Origin: Archegozetes longisetosus
Lineage: Eukaryota > Arthropoda > Arachnida > Sarcoptiformes > Trhypochthoniidae
Reading direction: 5' to 3'
Assembly (NCBI GenBank): GCA_018873245.2
Contig: JAEMBT020000006.1
Span: forward strand, 10,729,855 to 10,793,854
DNA: 64,000 bases
The notes beneath the pieces are model-generated. The model was given only the letters and a program-made list of their open reading frames with translations. It made no database searches and was not told where the DNA came from. This document shows, piece after piece, positions 34,120 through 45,549 of this stretch. Made by a program: the position numbers and the translations under genes. Positions within the stretch are counted from its first letter, which is position 1. Every line of letters starts with the position of its first letter.

Positions 34120-35917
34120 TATAGCTTATGTTGTTGTTGTGTGCGTAAAGAGAAAAGGTAGGGGCAGCTGAAGATGTCTGGTGGTTTAGGAGGAGGAGCT
34201 GCATAAGCGGCATCGGTTGCTGTCGCTTCTGTTAATACGGTGGAGATAGTCTCGGAGGAGGGGGAGTAGTTAGAGCGGAGTTGGGTAGGGTAGAGCGAAC
34301 TTTTCTGGGGAGAAGGGTTTCTGAGCTGTTGATGTCAGGGGAGGTTTGTCCTAATAGCTTGTTGAGTGAGAGGGAGTTTATGCTGAAGGCTGCGAAATTA
34401 GTGTGGAGGCTGGCTATATTGAGGGGGACAGTTCCAGTAGGGGGTCCGATTGTTTTGTTATGAGTTTAGGGAAGTGGGACGAAGGTATGTTCTTCATATT
34501 GCGCGGGGGCGAGTAAGAATGGGTGAGATGGTGGAGGGGTAGGAGGGGTCGGTAAGTTTAGTGAAGAATTGGGAACCTGTCATGTTTATGTGGGAAATTA
34601 AAGGAAGAATTTTTGTTTCATGGTTAAGGTGGAAGTGGGAAGCCATGAGAGTGGAACCGGTTATTATGCGGTGGGCTTTATTTTGCGTAGTTTGAAGTTT
34701 TTGTTGATTTGTGAGGGAAATCGGGGGAAACCAGGAGAGGGATGCGTACTCTAACACAGGGTGGATATAAGATTTGCAAAGGTTTGTAAGGGTTTCTTTG
34801 TCCTGACCCCAGGAGGTAGAGGAGAGTGCTTTAAGGGATTTAGGCGACGACTGGATTTTTTGTATTAGGTGGGTTATGTGTGGAGACAAAGTGAGCAGAG
34901 GGTCGAAGATTACCCCTAGGATTTTATGGTTTTTGGCTGTAGGGGTAGAAGTGTTATTAGGGATAATAAGGGGTTGGTATTTTAATTCGCGTCTGTCGGG
35001 AGTAAACAGGATACACCTTGATTTTTCGGGGGAGATAGTCAGTCCGTTTTTTGAAGGCCCATTATTCTATTTTTATTAAAAAGGTTTGGAGGGTGGAGGC
35101 GGCAGTGCTTTTGTTGGGGTGGGAAAATAGGAGGGTGATGTGAGCGTAGCTATGAGCTTTAGGGGAGAGGGAGGGGTGTGGATATCGGATATATAGTAAT
35201 TGAACAGCAGGGATGAGAGAACTGCACCTTGGGGGACACCGTTACGCAAGTTCCTGTGGAGGCTGAAGGTATTTCCTAACTTGACACAAGCTTGCCTGCC
35301 TCTGAGGAAGTTAGCAAGCCAGCGTACATTATTAGGGGGTAGAGATTCATGCAATTTTTTGATGAGAAGAGGAGTGCAGATGGTATCAAAAGCTTTGGAG
35401 AGGTCAAGGCAGAGTGCGATGTTGCGGGTGGGGGGTTTATGTTGGTTGAAGCCGTCGAAAATCATTTGCGTTATTTCAGTCAGAGCGGTTGTGGTAGAAA
35501 GGGATTTCCGGAAACCGTGTTGGTGAGGATTTAGGGGGAGGAGGGGTTCAATGCGGGGTTTCATAAGTCTCTATATTTTGAGAGGGGAAACAGGAGGGAA
35601 ATAGATCGGTAAGATGAAGGGAGGTTTGGGGCTTTGTTTGGCTTGGGGATGGGGATAATTATTGATTTCCAGATGGAAGCGATCGCACATTTCTGATAGG
35701 ATAGGTTGAAAAGTTTTGTAAGGGCAGCTATTGCATTAGGGCTGAGGTGTTTGAGGTGGGAGTTTGATATTTCGTCGGGGCCTAGGGCATTAGTAGAAGG
35801 TATTGAAAAGATAATTACGAGGGTTTGTTCGTTGGTGAAGGCAGGATCAGGAAAACCACTGAATCTCAGAAATTTCACGGAGCGAAAGAATTTTTTTATC
35901 TGATTTAACATGGGCAT
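34120..35917 (-). mobile_element. Non-LTR retrotransposon fragment (Jockey/CR1-like reverse transcriptase), inactive
   Basis: The minus strand carries broken pieces of one reverse-transcriptase ORF: 35917-35561 (NALGPDEISNSHLKHLSP, fingers/palm start), 35564-35076 (HQHGFRKSLSTTTAL, LDLSKAFDTI with the first catalytic Asp, NGVPQGAVLSSLLF), and 34889-34494 (thumb and C-terminal part, YIHPVLEYASLSWFPP). The segment is much more G/C-skewed than its surroundings. The YADD box expected after SDIHTPPSPLKLIA is replaced by an out-of-frame stretch, so catalysis is lost. The endonuclease domain and 5' end are absent (5' truncated, usual for such elements). A (CAA)n-like tail lies near 34125-34145. Confidence 0.85.
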
Positions 35918-35954
35918 GCGGGAGGGTGAATCTTAGCAATCCCTGCTCGGAGTG

Positions 35955-36260
35955 TTCCTATTGACCTATATCAACGAGTCATATGTCGTTGGAAAGGTCT
36001 CGTCAAGCTGAGTCCAATGATACTATACATTATGACCTGTGATCTCAGCTTCGCCGACGGGTGACCTTTGACCTCTGAGCACAAATTTTTAAACCCATAA
36101 CATATATATCGTTGGAAAGGTATAGTCAAGCTGAGTCTAAAGATACCATACATGGTGAACTGTGACCTCGGCTCCGCCGACGGGTGACCTCTGACCAAAA
36201 TACTTTACCCCTACAACATATATATCGTTGGAACGGTCTCGACAAACTGAATACAATGAT
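35955..36260 (+). repeat. Two tandem units of about 145 bp forming the left arm of an inverted repeat
   Basis: Units recur with the anchor ATATATCGTTGGAAAGG, then TCAAGCTGAGT, GTGACCTCGGCTCCGCCGAC and GACCTCTGACC. The last unit is repeated in inverted orientation at 37545-37690. Together the arms flank the Merlin-type transposase remnant. Related but diverged units occur at 56.87-57.6 kb. Whether these are true terminal repeats of the Merlin element or a satellite-like host repeat is not resolved. Confidence 0.7.
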
Positions 36261-37540
36261 AACACTCATTTGATCTTGAGAATTTGAAAAATAAAACGAA
36301 AGTTTTCACTGTTGAGCGCTCCGGGAACTGCCCCACTGGGCACTGCCTGTGCCCTCCCTTTGCTCTTAGAACGAGACGAGGAGTTCAATAACCTTGTTTT
36401 TCAGTTAAACAGAATTCGAATCTGATTCTTGATTCGAATCGTGGAATGGATCGTGATAAAATGGTGGACGATGAAGAGTGAGTCTATCTAAAGAGCAGGT
36501 CCATGATAAACTTTAACAACATCTTTCAGAAAATGTTTAAATCTTTGACTATAACGGTACTTTTCTACTCTTAAAATGAGCAAATTTGTATAAATATTAA
36601 GAAATGAATTGGTCAATGTATTTGTTTGAGCGATAAGATTTAATATTTTTTTCAATTGTGCCCAACGGCTTTCAATATTTTGGGTGTGTATTTGTTTATC
36701 ATCTGGACAGACAAAATGAAAGCTGTGATTAACACTATAATGATCAAACAAATGATGTTGCCTAAGTGAAATGTATTTATAAACTGCAGCTGAATCAGTA
36801 ACTAAGATTGAACCTGATTAAACATAATTCCTAGCAGTCAATAACCGATACTGTTCTATTTGGGACTCTGGACTCTATTTGAAACATGAATGCCTCTTTC
36901 GTTAATCTGCATGTCATACCTAGGAACCAAATATGTTTTTCTCCTTCTAACATTCTGCCTCGCTTGTATTTACGATGAACAATATGAGTTTCGTCAATTT
37001 TGACAAAATGACTGAATATTTTGCCATCCTCATAATATAGACCTCCGATTTTACGTCCAGGTTGAGATAAGATGACCTCTTGAAATTTTCTGCAAGCAGG
37101 ATACCAATCTGAAATTGTATTTCTTTAGCATGACACACAATTGCCGCTTGTCGATTAGTATACTCAGTTAAGAATGTTAATACAATGCGCAATGTTTCTC
37201 TTATTGAAAGTTTAGAACTTTCAAGTATGTTCATGAAGTAGGAGTGAGATTTTCGACATATTGGACAGATATATATTTAATGCAATTTTTCTCTGAGCTT
37301 TAATAACAATGCATTCAGTACCAGAGTACTGAAGTACCATTAGCGATGAAAAGACTAAAAAGTAAATTGAAAACCACATTCCTCACGCTGTGGAAAGTAG
37401 ATAAGGAAAATTATAAGTATCTATACTTTCTCAGAAGGGTAAATTATACGAACATTACTTGATCTTATAGGGAGATGATATAATTTGAAAATCGAAACTA
37501 TTATGTTGAATAGGTCTCAAGATCACATGAGTGTTATTGT
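36260..37540 (-). mobile_element. Merlin/ISXO2-type DDE transposon, decayed
   Basis: The minus strand encodes the ISXO2-like transposase core in several frames: SKLSIRETLRIVLTFLTEYT (helix-turn-helix side), KIDETHIVHRKYKRGRMLEG (first catalytic Asp with the usual DExxxxxRKYxRGR context, near 36,930-37,010), LVTDSAAVYKYI (second Asp, near 36,790-36,830) and NHSFHFVCPDDKQIHTQNIE (final Glu, near 36,670-36,740). Frameshifts and stops separate these blocks, so no functional enzyme is made. Inverted 140-bp repeats lie on both sides (36110-36250 and 37545-37690). Merlin elements are the eukaryotic relatives of bacterial IS1016/IS1595. Confidence 0.85.
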
Positions 37541-37544
37541 ATTC

Positions 37545-37690
37545 AGTTTGTCGAGACCGTTCCAACGATATATATGTTGTAGGGGTTAAGTATTTTGGTC
37601 AGAGGTCAGAAGTCAGAGGTCACTCGTCGGTAAACTCGATGTCACAGGTTACCATGTCTGGCATCGTTGAACTCAGCTTGACGAGACTTG
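37545..37690 (-). repeat. Right arm of the inverted repeat flanking the Merlin remnant
   Basis: The complement of this segment matches 36110-36250 almost throughout, including CAACATATATATCGTTGGAA and CGGTCTCGACAAACTGAATA. Its outer border, GTCTCGTCAAGCTGAGT, abuts the polymerase B fragment at about 37690, marking the insertion point. Confidence 0.75.
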
Positions 37691-37933
37691 ATCTGTTTCA
37701 GTAAACACTTTATTACAAAAGTGACATTTAGTTGAGTTATTAAATTTCAATAACTCATCATCATTAACTTTTGGTAATTTAAATTCTTCTTTTCTATTAA
37801 GAAGTAATTCATATAACTTTAATCCTTCATCTTTAAGATTTCGAACAAAATTATTAAATGTATCTTTTGTATTTGTTCTCAAAAATGTATTTATTTTTGA
37901 CTCTATACAAAACAAAACAATATTCGCATGCAT
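37690..37933 (-). pseudogene. Polinton-type DNA polymerase B fragment, middle part
   Basis: The minus-strand frame includes KCHFCNKVFTETD, the Cys motif that in Polinton/adintovirus-type protein-primed polymerases precedes a conserved DHxHxTGKYRG segment. Here that segment is cut off by the Merlin-flanking repeat at about 37690. Upstream the fragment ends at about 37933 against an unrelated insertion. It is the continuation of the N-terminal part at 38640-40140. The remaining catalytic palm motifs are not found in the window, so the gene is dead. Confidence 0.75.
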
Positions 37934-38635
37934 TCATATTATGAATGCAGAAACTTTTTAGTTTCTGTTTTTCACAAACAATTTTGTTTATTTTTCTTCT
38001 TCTCTTCCTTCTCTTTCCTTTGTCTGAATTCTCAGGAAAGGAGAGGATGAAGCTGCTGTTCTTAACCGAACGCAGCTGTGGAATGTCGGAAGTGTTTTAT
38101 GGCTCTGTTTTTCAAAACAGAGCCATAAAAACGGGAGGCCTGGAAACTCATTAGTAAAAATATTTAATTTGTCGTCAATCGGGACGACACATGAAATGAC
38201 CAGTTGCTAAGAAAGGATGGCCAACGGTCAACACCGTTCGGCCAATCTCACATAAAAGTCCGGCGATCAGGCATGGACTTAACTTTAAGCCATTGCCTTA
38301 ATTTTCTCATATTTAAAGTAATGTTCGAGTCCGAAATCGGCACTCGCAGACATTTTTTTTGTTCTAAAATCCATGTATCTACATTTTGTTACTATTTTAA
38401 ATAAAGTATCTTTTTTGCTCTATTACATTTGTGTTTCTTAATCTGTGCTTAATTTGTGTTGCCGTGTGAGAATCAAGTAGTGTGTGAAAGTGTGTTCAAC
38501 CAGAGTTTACCTTCACATCCCACGCAAGGATTGTAAAGAAGCAGGGAAACGCTCATTGCAATCACAATATAATATAGTTTTACAATAGTAAGTGTTGTGC
38601 GCCTTCATTAAATGACGTCAGCGTTTTGCGCGACA
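37934..38635. mobile_element. Unclassified insertion (LTR-like, about 700 bp) splitting the polymerase B relic
   Basis: This segment separates two parts of one polymerase gene and has different composition. It holds a TATT/AATAAAG-type signal near 38399-38406, GT-rich sequence after it, and CpG-containing ends, which together resemble an LTR (U3-R-U5) without internal genes. Complementary TG...CA termini and a target duplication could not be fixed. Three hairpins lie in its left part (see 38095-38130). Confidence 0.4.
38095..38130. repeat. Perfect 17-bp hairpin
   Basis: TTTTATGGCTCTGTTTT (38095-38111) and its exact complement (38114-38130) are separated by TC. Two weaker hairpins precede it: TGCATTCATA/TATGAATGCA near 37928-37948 and AGAAAC/GTTTCT near 37950-37968. 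The role is unknown; it belongs to the insertion. Confidence 0.8.
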
Positions 38636-38639
38636 GATA

Positions 38640-40140
38640 CAACAGTATCTTTTGCTGAAGTTCCAGTATATATTTTTAAAGTCTTATAGAAATCACTTAA
38701 AGCAAGAAAACTATAAGAACAACCTTTATGTTTTTGAATTATTTTATTATTATTAACTTTTCTCAATACTATTTCTAAATCAGAATAATAAACAAGAGGA
38801 CATCTAATACTTTTATGAAAATTTATAAATTTTAATATATTATTAATATCATTAGGAAGAATAGGAATAGCTTTTTCATTATCAAAGTAATGATCACATA
38901 AATCTATATGTCTATTAAAAACACCAATACGCTATTTATGATAAAAACATCTATCACATATAAAATGATGATGTTCGTGTTTAGTTATCTGATCTCTTAT
39001 TAATTTTGATAAATTATTAATATAAACATAATGAGATAACTCAATATTTTCTAATAAGAGCAAGTTTACATGATCAGATTTCTTATCTATGGAATAAGTT
39101 TGATAAGGTTTAATAGTTTTATTATCGATAATATATAAATTTATTGACATATTCTGATTAAAAAATTTCTTTATATCTTCTATTTCAACAGGAAATTTAA
39201 TATTAGTAAAATTATAACTATTATCATATTTGGTATAATGATATATTCTTTCTGGACTATATTTTATTTCATTCTTGTGTTTATGATATAACGTACAATA
39301 TTTGAAACATTTCTGATCAATATTTTTAATATTAATAGAAACTTTCATATTCTTTATCCAATCAGGTAACTCTATATAAGAAGAACCTGATAAAGGTTTG
39401 TATTATCTTAGTTTAAAGTCAATATTGATTATTTTAACCAATTGCCAATAACCTTTATTATTATCACAAGATTCTATTTTTTAAAATTTCAGTTAGTAAA
39501 GCAGTAATTGTTTCATCTATTTCATCTTTTCTAAGAATTATTCTATTCTTTAAAGATATTGCTAGATCTTCAAAATCTTCTCTTACTAAAGATGATACAA
39601 ATTTCTGAATTTTACTTTTAAAACTATTTGAATTTTAAGTGATTTTTAATATTCTGAAATATATTTTATTCGTTCAAACATTAAATCTGGTAATTTTTCA
39701 ATAAAGACATTAATTGAATTTGTATTTTGTTTTGGAGTTATTAATATTAAAAAAGCATTTCTCAAGAGCTTCTTCTGATTTTTCAATCATATAATCATAT
39801 GTTTTAAAATCAATATCATTAAAATGTAATCTTTGTTTTCTAATATTAAATGATTTAACTTTTTCTTTTAGTTCATTTTGTAATAAATTTGTATTATTCT
39901 TATAAGAAAGTCGTTTAAGATGTTCATTCCATTCATTAAGTATATCAATATCACAAATTACACAATGCTTTATTTTACTTTGTTCTAATTCACTTTGTTC
40001 ATTTTCTCTAGTCTTTTCTAAATGTTTTTTAGTTTCTATATGTTTACTCCAATTTTTTTTAGATATTTCTTTATTACAAGTATCACGTCACTTATTTAAA
40101 TTCACTTGATTCATTCTTTTATTATCTATTTATATAGTTA
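38640..40140 (-). pseudogene. Polinton-type DNA polymerase B, N-terminal and exonuclease region, decayed
   Basis: Read from 40140 downwards, the segments keep the order known for arthropod Polinton polymerases. First comes a Cys/His finger (HCVICDIDILNEWNEHL), then a FKTYDYMIEKSEEALEKCF block, then RIILRKDEIDETITALL and SGSSYIELPDWIKNMKVSIN. An intact 138-codon stretch follows (39348-38932) with HVNLLLLENIELSHYVYINN and the CDRC box, then PLVYYSDLEIV, the exonuclease-I motif with DLE in place of DFE. In-frame stops occur near 40,090, 39,720, 39,405 and 38,936, plus frameshifts, so it is a fossil. Polintons are self-synthesising transposons related to adintoviruses. No capsid, protease or integrase gene was identified. 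Confidence 0.8.
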
Positions 40141-40261
40141 AAAATTATTTTTTCAATTAATGATAAGTTGATTTCTTAATAAATTAATATTAATAAGTAT
40201 AAAGCTCATTAAATAAGTTGTTTAACTCGTGAAATCAAAGATTTTATCAAACATTTTATAA

Positions 40262-40892
40262 TTGAAACAACTGTGTGTTAAATGTGAAGAATATAGGTTA
40301 TTTACTGAGTATTCTAAAAATAAATATGGAAAAAATGGATTATTTTGGAAATGTAATTATTATTTAAAAGAATATTGTAATGCTTATTTTACTTATCACG
40401 TTTTCTATCATAATTATCTTTTATTAGCATTAATGGTCACTAACATTTGATCTTATAAGCGCTCCATCTGTGTCAGTTGTTTACTAAAACTGACTTAAAT
40501 AATGACCACTAACTAAAAAGGGATGATCAACAATGCATAAATGTGGGACAGTAGAAAGTTCTTGAATTTAGACCAATTTTATATAAAAGGAGCGAAAACA
40601 AATAGGGGAAGGGCATTCAATTTCAAGTGCATAGAACCACTTGTCAAAAGTAACTCTCTTTGATTTGTATACTCTCCCGAAACTTCTATTTGTAACTCTA
40701 TTTTAAGTCTTAAATAAAAATCTCTTTGTAAAATTTTGAACTTCGTCTTCACAATATTATATAAATAATACTAAACCTGTAAAATGTGATTATGGAAAAC
40801 TTATAAATGAAAAATATATAAAAACACATCTAAAATCTAATATCCATAAAAAATATTTAACATGTTATTCTAAGATTGTAAATGAAACAGTA
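40262..40892 (+). pseudogene. Cys-finger ORF of Polinton-like type, split by an LTR-like insertion
   Basis: The first part, 40262-40433, reads MKQLCVKCEEYRLFTEYSKN and then paired Cys. The second, from about 40755, has KCDYGKLINEKYIKTHLKS followed by NIHKKYLTC. Together they resemble the tandem Cys-x2-Cys / Tyr-x3-His-x-Ser finger proteins found beside Polinton polymerase genes; in the second finger the second Cys has become Gly. The intervening 320 bp is a candidate solo LTR. The gene is divergent from the polymerase relic. Its function is not known. Confidence 0.5.
40434..40753 (+). mobile_element. Candidate solo LTR
   Basis: It begins TGGTCACTAACATTT and ends CTTCACA (TG...CA). It contains a TATATAAAAGG box near 40580-40590 and AATAAAA near 40715, the order expected of U3-R-U5, and it interrupts a finger ORF. 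No matching target duplication is seen at the two borders. Confidence 0.4.
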
Positions 40893-43560
40893 TCAAGAGT
40901 CTAAAGGACTCTTAAGGAATCTTAAGCTCTCTTTATCATAATTAAAAAAATATCTTGAAGAATCTTTAGCTATGTTTATGGATAGTTTTTTAATGTTTGA
41001 TTCAGAGCTAATATTTTTTTCATTGAATCAATTTCTTGAAGCTATTAATTATCTTTTAAAGAGGTTTATATGAGGGATCTTATTAGGTTGACATCAAAAT
41101 TTTTTAAAAATATGAAAAAAATAGTCAAAAATTATCAATGAAACTTTCAGATCAATAGGAATAAAATCAATTAATAAATTCAATAAAGATTAAAGATTAT
41201 ATTTTAACTTTATTTATAACTTTAACAACATCTTTATCTGAAAAATATTTTTATTGATGATACACTTTCTATACCATTCATTCTAGGTCCTTTTTTTTAT
41301 CTTCTCCTTTTAATTCATCTAGTTTATTTTACCTAGTATCATTTCTTTATCAAATAATTGATTTAAATTTTGATTACTTGTTAAAAATTCTGAAATAGAT
41401 TTATTACACCATTTGCTTAAATTTTGTTTTGATTCTATTTGTACGAATGAAAATTATCTATTTAATTTCTTTGAGATCTGTAAAATCATTGTCTTTCTGT
41501 TGTTTCCTATAGTGAATTTTTATATTCTAAGCTTTTATTAATAGCAATATTTCCTTCTTCTTGAAACTCATTAGTTAAAAATTTAAATGTATTTTTTCCA
41601 TTTCTTATGCATTTAATGCTGGAATTGCATTTTTAAATATTTCTTTTAATGGATAGTTATCTTTTAATTCACATATTGTTTTCATAATTTTATCTAATCT
41701 ATATTCAGCTTCTTGAAATATTGTAAAGTCTGGATCTTTGATAGGAGCGTGTACGAAATCAAATTAAAAATATAAGCACTTTATTTAACATGACCACAAC
41801 AATAAAATTACATAAGATTTCACAGGATTTTAACACTGGAAGAAAGAGCGAAAAATTTAAGAAAAACACGACATTTTATAGGAACAATAGGCGGGTTAAA
41901 TTAGAAAATGTTTTACAATGATAGGCTAAACCTTTTAAGGTCAATAGCACATTTAGCTAGGATTGGGAGATTGTTTAACTAGGACATACTTAGGTAGGTT
42001 TTAAGAGTTGAAATATGCTTACTCTCAGCTGTCTTCATAACTTGTACAGTTGAGACAAGCATGTGAAGATTTCTATTGTACAAACAAAAAGTAATCTTTA
42101 TATCGGTAATAAATGTTGACATATACGGTGAGTTATGAAAATTAATTTAGCAATATAGGTTATTACAGAAGTATTTTGGTATAGGTCTAATTTAAGAACT
42201 AAGACGTTATTACAATATTTCTAATAATTCAGGACAATCTTTACTTAGTTCTTTAATCTTTATTAATTTATTTTTGGAGGGTTTGTATATTTCAATTATC
42301 CTCGTCATTTAATTATAAATAATAATAGATAATACTTTAATAGAATAATATATAATAGATTATAGTTTAATAGGATAATAGGATAATATTTTATTTATTA
42401 TAAATGGAAAACTCTACAGTAAGATGTTTTATACATAAAGAAATAATTATTTTATAATTCATCTAAAAAAATTATACTACATTACATTGAATTATATTAA
42501 AGAAAATTTGTTAGTGTTTGATGTTAAGAAATATGAAAATATGTTATCACATGATTATGGAAAATATCTTATATATGGTAGGAATATAAAATTAAGTCAT
42601 TTGAAAGGAGATATTTTAAAAATTTTATAATGTTAAACATTGTCTTCATTTGATTTTCATAGGTCTAGCACAGCTGTCTTTGATTCTAATCCATTAAATA
42701 AAATTGCTCCTGAAAAGATAAGTGTAACTCCAACGAAGTTGTCGACCGCAAGCGAGACTCATGGTGCTAAACAATTGACTGCTTAACGGAACAAAGATTC
42801 TAAAATTTTTTCAAGAAATAATGTAAAACCGTTAAATGAAAAATCTCATCCAATAGATAGAATTATAAATAAATATTAATTTCAACTAAAATCATTTTTA
42901 AAAAATATTACAAAGATCTTATTGAATTAAATAAAAAAAGATTTAAGAAACTTTGATTTCTTATATCATTAATTTTTTTTGTCTCGTTGGATCTAAAGCT
43001 CAGGCTGCTAATCAATTATAAAAAGAATCTTTGATTCTTCATGATAACGAAATTATTAATAAAATAAATGTTTTAGAAAAAGAACTCAAAGATGTTAATC
43101 ATTATGATCAACGAAAAATTCAGACTTTACTAATTAAAAATCCAGTAATTAGAAATAATAAAAAAGAAAGAGCTAAAAAACGTTTAATGAATACACTTTC
43201 AATTATTAATAAGAATAATCAATAAATCTTTGAATAAAAACAAAGTTTTAATGAAAGTAAAAGCTTTTGTTGTAAAAAACCCTTCTTTTTCCGTTATAAT
43301 TAAAGAATATGAATGAACTGTGGTTAGTACCAAAGAATTATTGATTCTTTAAATGATAGCAAACTCAAATAAACAATGCTAATAGAGAAATTAAATTACT
43401 TTGTACTGAAAATAGTAATTTATAGTTTTGGATTTATATTTTAACTAGTGTTTTAATTGTATTTGTTATAATTTCGGTATATTTTATTTTTAAATATAAA
43501 ATTAATTTAATACATACGAAGAATAACATATCTCCTTCAATGACATTGTTACATTAAGGT
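40893..43560. other. Extremely AT-rich decayed element sequence
   Basis: No intact gene. Protein-like scraps on both strands include PDFTIFQEAEYRLDKIMKTI (minus, about 41,740-41,680), a plus-strand Lys-rich stretch 43031-43225 (NHYDQRKIQTLLIKNPVIRN), and a plus-strand probable membrane span FWIYILTSVLIVFVIISVYF near 43,425-43,490. Composition and position suggest further wreckage of the Polinton-like element, but none of these matches a family I can name. Confidence 0.35.
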
Positions 43561-43569
43561 ATTAATAAA

Positions 43570-44166
43570 TTATCCGGTTCTTTTCAATATACGAATTGCC
43601 ATATTGCGTGGTCGCACTTCATTCGGAGAGGACAGAAATTGTAAAAACATATAGTCTTTGGTTGAGTTAGGATCTGCACCTACGCCAATATATACGGATT
43701 TACTCCATTGACCAGGAGTGACTTCTAGACTATCTTTATCATAAACAATGTAGTCGATAGCATTCGGACGATTAGTTTTAATATTAGTAAACGGAGCACC
43801 CTTCTTCTTGTACTTTTCCAAAGGATTCCGCTTCTTCTCCTGTGACTCTAAAGAAGACAGCTGCATATGCGGAACTCACATCATTCTATATCTCAGTCGG
43901 AGATTTCTCGTTCGGTAGTTGAACATAAATGAAGCCAATCGGAACAAGATTCTGTTTAACCTTTAGAAGAATTTCTTGCAAACGAGATAGTGACCAAGTT
44001 TGTCTTTTTTGACTTACAACTAAATTCTTTTTACAAATCAGCAGCTATCAATCCATCTAAAAATAGACTTCATTAAAGTAAAAGGTACTTACTTATTCAT
44101 TGACTTACCATAGGATATAGACAGAATTAAAAGTGAAAAAATTATACACTGCTTAGAAATTCTCAT
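43570..44166 (-). pseudogene. Secreted-protein gene of the EVRPRNMA-tail family, broken
   Basis: Exon 1 (44166-44109) encodes a signal peptide, MRISKQCIIFSLLILSISYG, with a GTAAGT donor. Exon 2 starts at 44019 after TTTAG in matching phase. It reads SLSRLQEILLKVKQNLVPIG, FIYVQLPNEKSPTEI and then a TAG where the family has Trp, apparently with a few residues lost. It continues DVSSAYAAVFFRVTGEEAES and then slips frame near 43,800 into GAPFTNIK...QWSKSVYIGVGADP and the tail SSPNEVRPRNMAIRILKRTG. I recall uncharacterised invertebrate secreted proteins with the same VPIGFIYVQLP...EVRPRNMAIR(I/V)WKR layout, reminiscent of phage tail-collar repeats; the function is unknown. One stop and one frameshift make this copy a pseudogene. 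Confidence 0.65.
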
Positions 44167-45239
44167 TGTTTTATAGATTTTAATAATCACTCAAAATATA
44201 TTCATAAAGTGATCAACAAAACTTTTTAACTATGAAACAGGATTTAATTAACCTTACAATGACTGATTTTAATATCAACGTTAATTTATGCAATAGGTTT
44301 GAGAAATAGACAGCAGTTTTCCTTGAAAAGAATAGAAAACGGTATATTAGATCCTTCTATTGTATTTCTAAGAATTACCATCAAAATAAAACAATTGAGA
44401 GATTGTCAACATAAATTTAATTATAACTATTCGCAGGTATCTCAAAATAATAAAAAATGATATAATGTCAACTTCAGTAGAACCAATTTGTTAAAAAAGT
44501 AAATTAAAAGCAACTTATAATAAAATTAAGTATTGAATGAGAGGTTATCAAGGATAAAGTCTCATGCTATGAGACAATAAAGTTGAAACTTATAAAACCT
44601 TCCAAAAGTCTCTCTGTTTTAGAAGATCAAATGGCTAATTTTATCTTTCTAAAGTTATTCTTTATAAAATATATAGAAAGAGATGCATTACAAATTTTAG
44701 GATTTTCTTTACTTAAAATATTGTGGCAAACTCAGTAACGACATCTGGCGCCTGAACACTAAAAATAGCTCTAATTTTAAAATATTTAATAAATGTCGGG
44801 ATTTGTCATAATCATATGTTTAGTGTATCTCTTTGCACGATATTCAATAAATTTGCGAAGCTTAAGTTCGCGTTCTTCGACACTCAAAACCATTATTGAA
44901 ACAATCAAATTTTCAACGATTTAAATGAAAATTAAACTAAAATTAATTGAAACAAAATATCAGCAAAAAACACTGTAAAAAATGTGAACAATATGGACGA
45001 TATTATTCATAGACAACTACTTTACAGTACTCTAATTATTACAAATCGACATCCTATGTTATTTCAATGAAATATTTTGGTTATTTTTAAATTAAAATTT
45101 TAATATGAAAATGTCAATATTTTTAAAAACCTTTTATAGGGAATGATTGTCAATTATTCTAGTTTGTATATACCAATTTTCATCATAATTGGATTATCCA
45201 TTAAAGAGTTATACTTGATAACCCGACGGTAGATAGTAT
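44167..45239. other. No gene seen
   Basis: AT-rich sequence without a supported ORF, RNA gene or clear repeat structure. Confidence 0.4.
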
Positions 45240-45543
45240 TGTCCATAGCTGTATGTTTATAGCCGGTACTCCGGCCTAAAATTTAACTTTTAAACATTAT
45301 AAGCTGTGACAAACATTATACGTAGTTGCGCCGGGAGTCCCAGCCTTTTGTAAATAAAGTTAAATACGAGCAGTGCTCAAAATAAATAGTTTGTAAGTAA
45401 ACCCTGTCCTTTTGTGTTTTACAGCCACTAATCATCACTTCTTAAAGTGAGTATAGCGGCCGGTGCTCCCTAGCCCTTCCTTCAACACAACACATCGAAG
45501 GGATTAAACACCGTCCAGGCGGGCAAAACTCCGTGTCGCCACA
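45240..45543 (+). mobile_element. Candidate LTR fragment
   Basis: A GC-richer island that begins TGTCCATAGC and ends GTGTCGCCACA. It includes AATAAAG near 45354 and a G/C-rich 3' part with CCGGTGCTCCCTAGCCC. Composition contrasts with both flanks. No target duplication was found, so the borders are guesses. Confidence 0.3.
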
Positions 45544-45549
45544 ATATTA

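Noticed and set aside
34281..35903. Several plus-strand ORFs of 60-108 codons
   Set aside because: They are antisense to the reverse-transcriptase relic, where the G/C skew leaves few stops.
38640..43560. Mitochondrial DNA insertion (because of extreme AT content)
   Set aside because: No mitochondrial gene is readable; the protein remnants are Polinton-type polymerase and finger ORFs.
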